Shown here one piece after another: positions 1 through 10,742 of a stretch of 64,000 bases of DNA. Source of the stretch: Stereocaulon alpinum. Lineage: Eukaryota > Ascomycota > Lecanoromycetes > Lecanorales > Stereocaulaceae. Each line of letters starts with the position of its first letter. Position 1 is the stretch's first letter. Location: contig JAEUBA010000034.1 in NCBI GenBank assembly GCA_018257865.1, positions 124,001 to 188,000 of the forward strand, in the 5' to 3' direction. The translations under genes and the position numbers were made by a program. Under the pieces are notes generated by a model. That model ran no database searches. It was not told the DNA's origin and saw nothing but the letters and a program-made list of their open reading frames with translations.

Positions 1-348
1 AATCCAGACTGGACCACCACAAGGTCCTCATCCACCCACTGAATACCGAAAGCGCGATGAAGAAGATCGAGGAGAATAATACGCTAGTGTTTTTGTGTGA
101 TGTCAAGGCGAATAAGAGGCAGATCAAGGCGGCGCTGAAGACGCTTTATGATGTTGATGTCGTTAAGATCAATACGCTGATTAGGTATGTGTTGATGTTG
201 GCCTTAGTGGTGGAATTTGGGGAGGGGAGCATGATGAGCTAATTCTCTGTGTGTGTAAAGGCCCGATGGTTCGAAGAAGGCATACTGTAGGTTGACGCCG
301 GATGTGGATGCGCTGGATATTGCGGCTACAAAGATGAATATTGTCTAG
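1..348 (+). CDS. RPL25: 60S ribosomal protein uL23 (L25/L23a), 3' part
   Basis: This is the C-terminal part of ribosomal protein uL23, which sits near the polypeptide exit tunnel of the large subunit and helps dock SRP and chaperones. The frame is open from base 3, so the 5' end lies outside the window. Exon 1 ends at 184 and the last exon is 261-348; the 76-bp intron (donor GTATGT, acceptor AAAG) splits an Arg codon. Conserved stretches are visible: HPLNTESAMKKIEENN, VDVKANKRQIK-like, and after the junction RPDGSKKAY and the terminal DALDIAATKMNIV. Removing the intron restores exactly the family's end, so the model is firm. The frame without splicing would stop early, at 240. Confidence 0.96.
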
Positions 349-810
349 AGCTGGGTATGGGATGTTGTGTGGGCAGAGGAATTAGCTAGGCTCATTGCAA
401 TATAGAGCATATGTTCTGGCAAACCCAAATCATCCTCGAGTGATAGCTCTGTTGCACAGTCCAGTGATACTTGATAATTTGCAGTCTTACTCTAGTATTT
501 AGCAAACTGATATTAGACGTTTGTCAATGGTAGCTCTATCATAAGTATACGGGTCCGCAGATTTTGAGGACCTAAGGTATATGAAGCTACTGTACAGTGA
601 TTTCACGATCCGATCTGGCTACAGGAGAAAAACAGAGCCACTTTATATCCGACAAGCAAGTTTTCTAGCTACAAAGCTACTCAGATGCTTAGCAAAAGCA
701 CGATAGCAGAGAATTTCCCCAGACACCACGTGACAAGCACATTCCCTCGGAAACCTGCAACTCCGCGCCTAGTATAGCAACATTCATATCCTAAATGTCC
801 CTTGACCGTA
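349..810. other. Intergenic, convergent 3' ends
   Basis: These 462 bp separate the 3' ends of uL23 (plus strand) and SCC4 (minus strand). No open frame of interest, repeat or RNA gene was seen; both 3' UTRs presumably lie here. Confidence 0.6.
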
Positions 811-3156
811 TCATACTCGAACATCAGTCCTCGCAACATCAGCAGCCTTCGTCATCCCTGGGTCGCTTCTCATGAGTTCCCGCAGCCCCTCAGGCAAACT
901 ACCCGCAGTCATAATCCCACTCGCCCTCGCCCTTTTCGCCTCCTCGATCCTGCCTGCAGCCTCCAGCGTATCTCCTAACACGCCCGCAGACACACTCGTC
1001 CACAGGGCATCTTTACATTGTTGCGCCTGCGCCTGACTCGCCCTTGCTGACTTCTCCGCCTGCTCACCTACAACGCCTTTGAAGAACTTCCAGGACATGA
1101 ATGTCAGTACTATGCATATGAGATGCTTGTTATCTGTCGCTTTTGCAAGACCCAATGCGTTTTGCAGGGCCTGCTTTGTGTGCAGGATGGTGGATGATTC
1201 GACTATAGTGGCTGAGACGAGGTTGAATGCTGATTGGATTTGACGGTTCGGGTTACGGAGACAGAGGTGCTCGATGAAGGATACTAGGGAAGGTAGAGTA
1301 TGGTGATCTGGGTGACTAGGGGTGCGTATGATGAAAAGCAAGTTGAGAGCGGAGAGAAGCGAAACGTCGAGATGAATATGCGAGGGATGTGACGTCTTCC
1401 GGTATTCGTGGATGGAGAGAGTCGCGCTCTGGTAGGCCGAGAGGGCACCAGAAACGTCACCTGTGCCTTGGCAGATGACGCCTTCAAGGTACGCGCTGAG
1501 AAGGAGCAGAGGCTCTGGCGGATTGATCATGGCTGCCAGGGCTCTATCGATTTCGGCCTGTTGTTGTCCTGCAGCTGTCCAGGATGTACGACGGCAAAGC
1601 GTGAACGCTAAGTGAAGACGCATGTAAAGTGTGATTTCTTCACGCCACCTCTGCTGGGTAGATGTGAGAGTAATCGATTTTGGAGTTTTGCTTGCCTCCC
1701 GGTCAGCCCCTGGAACACATTAGTGGATGGTGACGCCTTTCAAAGCACAGTACTTACAGTACAGCCTCTGGATGCCTTCTTCGAGCATATGCTCCGATTT
1801 CTGGCCATCGATCATGTTTCGATGGCCCATCGCTACACCACTCAGTAAATATCCTACAGTATAGATGTCTTCCTTCGGCATCCAATTGAACATCAAGACA
1901 AGCGAGCCATCCTCTTCTTTCCGTATAACACCACACCGGCTCTTGCAGGATGGCATCCTCGCACTAGGGATCGGAATTGCAAAGGATCCGTCAGAGGTCC
2001 ATGAATTACTTTCCTCCACGCCCTTTAACGCACTTTGCATAACCTGACATTTCTCTAAAGCTTGCTTAGGGTCAAAGTTCTGCAATTGACAGCAGAGGTC
2101 CACGTATGATGTTAGTACAGCCAATTGGTGTAATTCTGCTACCTTAGGGTGAAGCTGAAGACTTCTGACGCTAGCCAGTGCTCGCTGAGCTTGCTCGATA
2201 CTTTCGGCATCATTCGCTACTCTCAGACATGTCAAACCTTCCATTGTCGTAGCGATCGCGAGGATTGTCCGGTCCCCAAAGTCATTCGACATGGCTGCAA
2301 TGCTTCTCAGTTGGGCGAGCGCTGCCACTAGATCTTGATGGGACGAAAGCTCGAGGTGCAGAGATACCTTCATAAACCGAAAGGCGTAGACCCATGCTAT
2401 ATGTTGGTATGCTTCCGCATCTTTCATGATCCCATCCAGAAATTTGAAAGCCGCACGTGGGGTTTTCTGGAACATTATCCGCGCAAGAAGATGCTGCATG
2501 TCGTATTTGAGGTCGAAGAACCGATGCCGGTCGCACAGGGATATTCCTTTGCTCAGAGCCTCCTCTGCCTCCATTGCATTGTCCGTCTCTTCGTATAGCA
2601 CAGTAGCGTAGCGTAATCGTACAATAGCTTCTCTTTCAGGCGCTAGTTTACAGTGCCTCAGGACAGCCTCTAGGCATCCCAATCCGGTAGCGATAAGCTT
2701 ATAGTACTCCTCCATTTCCGTCTCGCGCCGCACGATATCTGCCATCGAGCCATGGCTATATGCGGCTGCGAGATATTCCTCTGCCAGAGAAAGCAAGAGT
2801 AGTTGGTAGTCAAGTGGTGGTGCATGGGGTGGGGGTTGAGGTACACTCGGCGAGCCAGTGGAAACTTTGCTGGAGTTCATAGACAGTGGAGGCGGTGGTA
2901 TGGGTACTGCGTAAGCTCGCTGTGGGGTCTGCTTCGGTGGAAGTGTTGGCCGATGTTGAGAGGTACCGTTGACCTGACCGTGCCTGGAGTCATGCTGGGC
3001 GGTGGCTTGGTGCGCGTTTCCGTTCAAGTGACCAAAGCCATTGACTGGGGGATGGGGAATCTGATATTGCGCATACTGTGTTCCGGAGGGGCCATTAGAG
3101 GGCGTTCGCTGTGTTGGTCCCTGCCTATTGTACGAGTCCTGGTGGGGGTATGCCAT
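811..3156 (-). CDS. SCC4: Cohesin loading factor Scc4/Mau2
   Basis: Scc4/Mau2 is the TPR-repeat partner of Scc2/NIPBL; together they load cohesin on chromatin in the nucleus. Exon 1 runs down to 1758 and exon 2 is 1709-811. The 48-bp intron has a GTAAGT donor and a CACTAAT branch site, and splicing splits a Trp codon. The first ~120 residues are low complexity (Pro, Gln, His). After that come helical repeats typical of the family, e.g. YQLLLLSLAEEYLAAAYSHG and a segment with AEEALSKGI and FKFLDG. I prefer the ATG at 3156 (MAYPHQDSY, about 765 aa); an in-frame ATG at 3201 would add 15 residues. The gene is divergent from the hydrolase at 3387, leaving about 230 bp of shared promoter. Identification rests on resemblance to fungal Mau2 across the repeat region. 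Confidence 0.88.
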
Positions 3157-3386
3157 AGTTGCTATTGTGGGTTGTTTCTGGTGCAACCCTCGCGCTTCCA
3201 CCTCTTCCTAGACATCTCAGCGCCCTTTTGTACCTCCTCACTTCGAGCACTGCTCATCACCGTTTGCGGCGATTATTGGTGATTCCTTGGCGATGAGGCG
3301 CAATTGACGCGTTCCCGTAGCCGAGGTCGAACGTGACGGAGCTCGAGGAGCTCTCTCCGAACTTACACCATTCAAGTTCTGCATTC

Positions 3387-4834
3387 ATGGATTTCTGGCG
3401 TCTCTTCGGATACGCTCGAAACTCCTTCTACAGCCATGTATCTCCAATGGACCTTCCAGCAAAGGGTTCCGACAAATCCATAAATTTACTGGACTTCTGC
3501 AAACAGATTACGCCTGTGTGCCGGCTAAACCCACTCCTATTCAATGGCCATCTCCAGACATGTTGGACCGCCGTAAAGAGCTATGACATACCTATCTACT
3601 ATAAGAGACACGTCTTCTCAGCGGAGGAGCCTGCTTTTGCTGGAACCTTTGCCGTGGACTTCGTGGTCAAAGCTTATCAGGGAGCTGATGAGAGCTTACC
3701 GCCCCGGACTGCTTACTATGGAGACGCAGAATTCGAAAGCATTGGGTCCATGGACAATAGACCCATGCTCGTTGCGCTACATGGGCTAAGTGGAGGGTCA
3801 CATGAGATCTATCTGCGGCATGTGTTACGCCCGTTGGTTGATGGTGGAGGATGGGAGGCATGTGTAGTGAACAGTCGGGGATGTGCGAAGAGTAAGATCA
3901 CTACAGGGGTGTTGTATAATGCTAGGGCAACTTGGGATATCAGACAGGTTGTGAAGTGGCTAAGGAAGACATTCCCCAACAGGCCATTATTTGGGATCGG
4001 GTTCTCGTTGGGTGCGAACATCCTTGTGAATGTACGTCTAGTACATAGAGCTCAATTGATAGTATTGGATCTGATCGCTTTGTTCTGCGCAGTACTTAGG
4101 TGAAGAAGGTGCCAATTGCGAGCTCAAGGCTGCTGTGGTCTGCTCGAATCCTTGGAATCTCGAAGTCGGCTCTATAACGCTTCAATCAACATGGCTTGGT
4201 CATGAGGTTTACTCTAAGACGATGGGTACGAGTATGAGAAGGCTGTTCGAAGAACATGTCAATGAATTATCAAAGAACTCGAAGGTCAATGTCGAAAGAA
4301 TTCGAAAGATCAATTATCTATATGAGTTTGACCGGGAGCTTCAAGGACCAACATGGGGGTACCCGACTGAGGGAGCATACTACCGGGATGCGTCTTCTTG
4401 TGACTCTCTCCTTGCCGTCAGAGTACCCCTTTTGGCTATCAATGCAGAAGATGATCCTGTATGTGTAGTAACGAAGATATAGCTGCTTGACACATGCTAA
4501 GAGTATGACAGATAGCTGTGAAGCAAGCAATACCGTTTATGGAGTTCCGGCGAAATCCGTTTGCGGTATTGTGTACGACCTCGCTGGGAGGTCATCTGAG
4601 TTGGTTTGAGACTGGTGGTGGTAGGTGGTTCGCTAAGCCTGTAAGTCTGAAAGTCTTCCGTCTGGGAAGCGAGCACACTAACCATAAGTCCAGGCGAGCC
4701 AATTCTTGATGAAGATGGCCCGAGATATTGACGTCGATACGCTATCGAATTCCACATCTGGCGGCGATGGTGTAGCTAGCAGCACACCTCTCTTCTTCAA
4801 CCCCATGCGTCGGAAGCTCCAAGTTGCTAGCTGA
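3387..4834 (+). CDS. Alpha/beta hydrolase, EMB8/YheT family (Eht1/Eeb1-like)
   Basis: The gene has four exons: 3387-4031, 4093-4458, 4512-4640 and 4694-4834, giving about 426 aa. The introns are 52-61 bp, and all frames match. The family includes yeast Eht1, Eeb1 and Ymr210w, which make or cleave medium-chain fatty acid ethyl esters or act as monoacylglycerol lipases. Family marks are NPLLFNGHLQT near residue 50, the oxyanion-side LVALHGLSGGS, NSRGCAKS, the nucleophile elbow GIGFSLGAN, the acid in INAEDDP and the catalytic His in LGGHLSWFE. A GTG in frame at 3333 is not needed because the first ATG fits. The 3' end lies 63 bp from the end of LOC1, which is convergent. The substrate is not predictable from sequence. 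Confidence 0.9.
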
Positions 4835-4897
4835 TCAGAGCATCTTTCTTTGTAATTTTGATGATAGACGATAACGTTAGAGTTCCATAGATTGTAT

Positions 4898-5574
4898 TCA
4901 AGCAAACGAAACTCGTTTACGGCCAGATTTGCCGCCTTTCGAGGTCTTGGGGATGGTGTCTGAGGGGTCTGTATCCACTGCGACATCTGGCTTCCTTTTC
5001 CTCTTCTTGCGCAGTGAATCTTTGGTCTCCTCCTACTTCATCATCAGCTCTATCGTCAAACATCTGGTAGTAGGATTTGCATACCAGCTTCGACTTCCGC
5101 TGCTCTTGTCTTGCTTCGGCTTCCTTACGCCTAGCTTCTCTGATTTCTTCCATCTGACGACTTTTCATCATTTTGCTCTCAATCTGACCTTCTTTACTGG
5201 CATTGACGATGGCAAGAATTGTCATCATACTTTGCTGAAAGTCACAATCTATCAGCACGAAAGCTCCCCAGTAATCAAGCCTGCTGTAGCCGTACCTGGT
5301 CATCCACAAACACCTTGCCCTTCTTCTTGCCTTTTGGCAAATCGACACCCACCGGAGTGATCATATTCAATTTTGGTATTCCCAGCTCTTTGTCAGTATA
5401 GACCCTCCTCTTCCTCTTGGCTGGGCCCTTTGCCGGCTTGGTCTTCTGCTGCTTTGGCGGAAGGGGTTTCGGCTTCTTAGACACTCGGCTTTTCGTCTTC
5501 GCACCAAGCGCACTCGGCTTCGATGAACCCTTTGCACCTTTCACGGAAGACTTCACCGTTCTTGTAGGTGCCAT
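4898..5574 (-). CDS. LOC1: Ribosome biogenesis / mRNA localisation factor Loc1
   Basis: Loc1 is a small basic nucleolar protein needed for 60S subunit assembly and, in yeast, ASH1 mRNA localisation. Exons are 5574-5296, 5234-5085 and 5032-4898 (187 aa). Introns of 61 and 52 bp join in frame. Diagnostic segments are GKKKGKVFVDD, then SMMTILAIVNASKEGQIES and QMEEIREARRKEAEARQEQR, and a Lys/Arg-rich tail ending GKSGRKRVSFA. An ATG six codons upstream (5592) is possible, but MAPTRT at 5574 is the usual family start. The N-terminal third is Lys/Ser/Pro rich. Two GATA-type motifs and a 16-bp palindrome lie 80-140 bp upstream. Confidence 0.9.
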
Positions 5575-5654
5575 GATGGAGATGTCGAACACTTGGCTGG
5601 AGCTTGTGGAGTAAAGTTGTGGGAGCAGAATTTCCGAGACTGAAGGTCAAGCTA

Positions 5655-5667
5655 AGATAAGATAAGA
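5655..5667. promoter_or_regulatory. Tandem GATA-type motifs
   Basis: The sequence AGATAAGATAAGA holds two overlapping HGATAR-like sites about 85 bp upstream of the LOC1 ATG. Fungal GATA factors (nitrogen or iron control) bind such pairs. Function here is inference only. Confidence 0.3.
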
Positions 5668-5696
5668 TTATGCACTTCCCAAACTCGCCTTGAGGT

Positions 5697-5712
5697 TAAG
5701 GTACGTACCTTA
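5697..5712. promoter_or_regulatory. Perfect 16-bp palindrome TAAGGTACGTACCTTA
   Basis: This is a perfect inverted repeat upstream of LOC1. Similar TAAGGTA/TACCTTA half sites recur in the window in gene-poor DNA (near 40245, 54415, 54957, 55900 and 58795). It could be a regulatory dyad or a short repeat; nothing in the sequence decides. Confidence 0.35.
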
Positions 5713-7470
5713 GTCTGCAACCAATCTTGGCATATTGCTTACTGCCTAACAGCTTTTCGACTTATCGATGCTACCTTCAGACAACTACTTGCCCGGCAGT
5801 CCTTTGGCTGGAGCTTAACGCGTACCCACATTCATTATCCTCCAAAAGGTCAGAAGAAAAAGTCTCCACATTTGTAGCTTCACCAGGATAGTGATTTGAC
5901 TGTTCGTAGGAGTCCGGGTAGGCGCGTCAATAACACAACGTGCATTTCACTTAAACTTGCTCCAGCGTCATTGCTCAGGTGCTACAAGTATTGCCTGTTA
6001 TTGGCCTGCTAGAATCTTGGAGGACGAAAGACGGATTAGCTTAAACTCTTCCACACATCCAACGTTCCATACGGCCAATCATGCTCAATTTCTGCCTTGG
6101 TCGACATCCATATTGCAGCAAATGATACTTCCTCAAGTCACTAGATCTTGTACTGCATCGAGAGCCGATCGCGCAGGTAGCATGACTGGCCGACAGCTCA
6201 CAAGAATCGACCGGTCACTACGACAGCCGTCCGCATTGACCCGCTGCAGAGGAAGACTATCGGACCCTAAAGCACCAGCCGAGGTTCAGCTAATGCACGT
6301 TAAGTAATGCGAATATATACAATTGCTGGATCGTACGGATTCTGGGCCGCCGGTACGTGTGACGTTCTGCAGAAGCTACGAAACTGCTTTTGCCCTGAGA
6401 ATGCCTTTAGTAAACGTCAACATACCAATTCGTACTTTTACAAGCGAGACTAATTTCTCTATGACGCAGTTGATCTCTCTACATATGCCACCCAGTCAAA
6501 GGCCGAGAAGGACCTGGACTTCACTTTGCAACTGCTTTCCACTCCCGCCTACTCAGCATTGGAAATATCAATTGACTGCTTCGAGTGTCATTGAGATCTT
6601 GTATGAGACAAGGAGATTAGTACTCATTGCCTGCTTGGCTGCCTACGTGTACCGCATGATTCATGCTCGGCAAGTCCTCGCAGATCTAAGGCCCAGGAAT
6701 GGCATTATGGCGACCTCGAAGCACCCTCGGCGAGGATTCTGTCCTCGGTCTCGAATCTTTCTTTGCCATGGGCAAGGCCATAGAAAGTGTTCGGATCTTT
6801 GATACTAATAAGCAGCTTTTCGAGGTGTAAGGAAGAACATCCAGTCCATCTTTGGGGGCGGTACTGATTGGGAAGCACCGATGTCTATCAAACGAGGAAC
6901 CAGGATCATGACGAATATCTACACATTGTACGGCAACTTAAGTCTATGTGTCCACGATGCGGGCGACTCCCGTCTCCCGTCTGGGAGCGCTTACCGTTCC
7001 TTGGTGGCTCGAGGACTCTTCTAGTGCGGCAATGGTCCTCATTGAAGCTGCTTACATGGTTGCTAGGCTGACAGGGATCTTTAGGTTTGGAAAATGTGGA
7101 TCCGGAGTCTTGGATAGAGCTTCCCCGAATGACTCCAAAGAGCAAGAACAGTGTCAAAGTCAGGATGGTCTCCGATTGAATGAGGCTACTATTGTGGAAA
7201 TGTCTTGAAAGTTTCATTCGGCTTTTGATGGTAGACCTATCATCATGCTGGGTCGTATTCCACGGTACATATCTTCGTCGCGATCAAAAGTAGGTTTCTT
7301 TGGTGCCGTTCCTCGCCTCCCTACTGTAAATCATACCCAAGGCGTAGAGAGGAAAAACCAGGGTATCATAACGAGTGCCCAACCAGCCACAACCCTACCC
7401 ATAGCATCATCCTTCATAAAATCCAAACGCCGCAATCTAACATCCAAGCCCATACTTCTCCCTGAACCGT
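5713..7470. other. Gene-poor stretch with broken coding-like pieces
   Basis: No intact gene is recognised. The first 700 bp hold only short unsupported open frames. From about 6440 coding-like pieces appear in shifting plus-strand frames; these are listed separately as a possible decayed gene. Confidence 0.5.
6440..7208 (+). pseudogene. Possible decayed or intron-rich gene, family unknown
   Basis: Several plus-strand segments read like protein but sit in different frames: a stretch with DLDFTLQLLSTPAYSALEIS near 6510-6590, ESFFAMGKAIESVRIFD near 6755-6805, SIFGGGTDWEAPMSIKRG near 6850-6905, and a last frame with SSSAAMVLIEAAYMVARL ending in a stop at 7208. A TACTAATAAGCAG near 6801-6813 resembles a branch site plus acceptor, so some frame changes may be introns. 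Others, such as the in-frame TAG near 7020, have no obvious splice explanation. I do not recognise the family. It is either a multi-exon gene whose introns I could not place or a pseudogene. Confidence 0.3.
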
Positions 7471-9619
7471 TCATAACATCATAAAACAAAAACCCACCGC
7501 GACCAACAACCCCGCCACACTCCCCACCCTCCCAAACCCAGCCCTCCTCTCCCCAAAAGCCGAACTAGCACCACTAGTCCCCTTCCCACCCGCTCCCTCA
7601 GGCCCCTTGGTCGCCGTCGCAGTCGAAGTCGCGCTCACAGTAGAAGAAGCCATAACACTAGGAACCCCAAAAGTCTTCTTCCCCGCATCAAAACTAACAC
7701 ACGCACTCGGCAACGCATAACCAGTACTCAGCACCGTATACGGCAAATCATTCCTCACAACCACCGCCCCCAACTGGACATCAACCTCCGCATCCACGCC
7801 CACAGCCACCTGCACGCCCGCCTCAACCTTCGTAAGCGTATCAAAAACATCGTTGGCAGGCGTGGAATCGTTAGCCGGCATGCACCTGCTGTCGGTGTGA
7901 TTTACTTCTGAGAAGGTGGCGGTTAGGGTGGGGAAGTTTAGGAAGAGGCCGGCGCCTGTGTTTGCGGAGCCGGAGAAGAAGGATATGCCGGCTAGGAGTT
8001 GGGCGGAGAAGCCGGTTGCGAATGTTAGGGCTATGGAGGGGATGCTGGCTTGGAAGGGGAGGGCGGAGATGGTAGTTTTGTCGCTGCGAGAGGGGTTAGT
8101 ATTGGTGGGGGTTTTGGAGGGAGGTGAGGAGGGGGAGGGACTGGATGTACAAGCCTATTTGGGAGGACTGGTTTAGTTGGCCGATGTTTAGGGTTACGGT
8201 TGAATTGTTGGGGACTGACATGTCGAAGCCGTATCTGAAGTCCAGATCGGCGGCGAGGAGGAATCCTGCCATGAGCTGGGGTTTGTATAATGGTCCGACG
8301 CTTGCTATGCCGGGTATCTATGCATTTTCAGCCATTCATATCACGTCGTTAGAAACAGTTGCCACAAACCTGAAAGGGCGTAATGGGAATGACCGGTAAT
8401 GGCGCCGTGTAATTGGTCAAGAGCGTGCTAGCTTTAACAGAATTGTCAAGCTCAATGTGCGCCCCGAAATTGTTCGATCTGAACGTCATAAAGCCGTGCT
8501 CTACATAGTTGTAGGTTTCGTTGATCAAATTATTCGACACCGGCTCATTCGGAGTCGCACTAGTTCCTACTGTGAAAGATCCCGCAACAAGTTCAATACT
8601 TCCTTGAAGAGTGCAGTTTTTACACTTGATGTTGAAATTGGCTGGTCTAACCAAAATGATCAGCCACTTCGGGGACCTGGGTTTTGAAGAAGACTTACAT
8701 CTTAGGTCCTGTGACCGAGACCTGCCCCAAAGAGGTATCAGCTGGTAAGATAGACGTGTCGATGAATTGTTTACTGATGTTCGCAGTGGCGTTGAAAGCT
8801 TTAGGTGTAGAAGTTGGCGCAAGAGGGTAGACTATAGTTGTTGAAGCAGTAGCCGTACCAGCAGATGATGCTGACGATACTGGTGATGAGGATGTCGCTA
8901 CTTCTCGCGCCTCAAGCCTGGGGTGCCTGCGGAGTTCGAAAGCGTCCTTACTCTCCCCGAAATCGACTGTCATAGAAGTGAATGTGTCTCTCCAGGGAAC
9001 ACGGTTGACAGAGAGTATTATGAGACGCTCCTGAGAATGTAGCGAAGCTTCAGATACCCTGCATTCATCAGCTCGTTTTAAGAACCTGCATTGATTCGCA
9101 GAACTCACATGTGAGGGTTCCGCTCTCCGTCTTCATTACAGTCCTTGTGGGACGTAATAAGGAGGAAGTTCTTTACGCTCGTAAACTCTTCGTGCGCGTG
9201 TTCCAGAGCTTCTACAGAGTCAAAGTAGAGGTACACGCTCGAAAAGAAACAGTCGACACGTCTGATGTGGTCTTCAATGTCTTCCAATAGCAGAGCTGGT
9301 ACTTTGAAGTCCACGCCCACTTTGGCTGCAAATTGGGAATCAGATGCATGGGTATTTGCTGCGTGGTCGAGATATTAGCTTGGTAGATCAAGACATCGTC
9401 GGCGCCCTTACCATCAACATAGTGTAGATGGTGATCATTGCTAAGACAGCCCTTCACGTCTCGCCTGCCCAGTCCATTATCTCTTTTCGCTGCCCTTAAC
9501 AGTCGATCGTGTGCACCATTGACAGCCAAGTCGGTGTTCCAAACAATGTCGGAGCCAAAAACTTGCGACACGAGAGCGGCGGAAAACCAGAACGTTGTGT
9601 GTAGAAGCATATTTAGCAT
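7471..9619 (-). CDS. Secreted, probably GPI-anchored protein (DUF7029/DUF7223-like)
   Basis: Six exons (9619-9412, 9358-9109, 9058-8699, 8646-8370, 8317-8151, 8083-7471) join in frame to about 624 aa. Introns are 50-67 bp; one has a clear TACTAAC branch site, and the donor of the fourth is GTTTGT. Visible features are an N-terminal signal peptide (FWFSAALVSQVFG), a segment with ALLLEDIEDHIRRV and FLLITSHKDC near residue 100-150, and a Ser/Thr-rich linker around residue 200. Later come many NxS/T sites and a C-terminal Ser/Thr/Gly-rich tail ending in a hydrophobic GPI-type signal (SVAGLLVAVGFCFMML). The pattern recalls fungal extracellular proteins annotated DUF7029 plus DUF7223; that assignment is from memory of the family and is tentative. 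Likely place is the cell wall or plasma membrane; role unknown. Confidence 0.75.
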
Positions 9620-10742
9620 AATGACGGAGAAGGAGGGACTCAGTCACATTCGAAAGGATGGATCGGGAAACAGCGCAAGAGTTGTTTTCACAATTATGAG
9701 ACGCGAAAGCACAAACATGAGTTGTCTAAACACTCTTATACATGTTCCGTGACATCTATGCTTAGCCCTGTGGCCTATATAACAGAAGATGAAACTTCTC
9801 GAGCCTACCTGTTCGGAATCAGACGGTTACCTGCATAGGATCCGTTTCAGCAAGATCCTTCGAGATACCCGCACTGTAACTACAATTATAGTCATCCAAG
9901 GCTGTGTGTGGAGATCTAGACTGGCTCCAAGCGGGAAGACTTCCCGGCAGAGTCATATTGCTGTGCTGAATGTCGCACGTTGCAAGACGGGTTCATGCAG
10001 CTCGATGCAGGTCTCCGTGGTGAACCAAATCCTTCCGAGGCTGCGACCAATACCGATAAGGGCCAAGAAAGCTCAGCCTTAGTAGTTGGGCTGCGGCTGT
10101 AACATGTCAGCGCTGGGATTCGTTTTAAGTGCGATCCTCCGGCTGTGAAGTGGCGCGGTGGCCGAAGGAATGGCACCCTTGCCAGCGCTTGACTCGGTGA
10201 GTCAGCGTACGACGTCTTTCCGAGTTGGCACGAATTTATTGAAAGAGATTGTTACAGCTTGAAATCCCTATTCGGACGATGATTGATACATACATGATTC
10301 AAAGGCACAGACGCTGCTTGATGATACTGTGGTTGATTTCGATTTTTGCAGTGTATGTTAGGTTGGCGTTTGGGGCTCATGGGGCCGGCGCACGGGGATC
10401 GCGGGGGCGGCGTTTGCTCAATTTGCGAAACGTCTAAGGGCTGATCTTCCTGGCAATCGTTGTTCGATGTATGCTCTTCTCTTCTTCGCCCAGTACCGCG
10501 GGTCAAGTACGCGCTGGGATCACAAATTTGCAGGTATGCAGCCGCTTCTCCTGTATTCTTTCTCGAAGGATTTATGAGGGTAGCATTCACCGGCAATGCT
10601 AGGCTGGTGAATGTTGGAGGCCACGTAGCCTGTAAGCAGCACTGAAGATAGGAACATCTTCCAAAGGTCTCGACAATGACTGGTGTTTGCCAAGTACTAG
10701 TAGTGATGTTCTCGAAAGCCACATATGCTATGAGTCGCGCCG
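9620..10742. other. Intergenic, no gene supported
   Basis: This stretch contains the promoter of the secreted protein and the 3' region of the amino acid transporter. A 164-codon minus-strand open frame (10746-10252) overlaps the transporter's stop; it has no recognisable domain and proline/charged filler composition, so I treat it as chance. Confidence 0.5.

Noticed and set aside
7916..8399. Plus-strand ORFs rich in Gly/Val/Glu
   Set aside because: Shadows of exons 5 and 6 of the minus-strand secreted protein, which splice cleanly and show domain structure.
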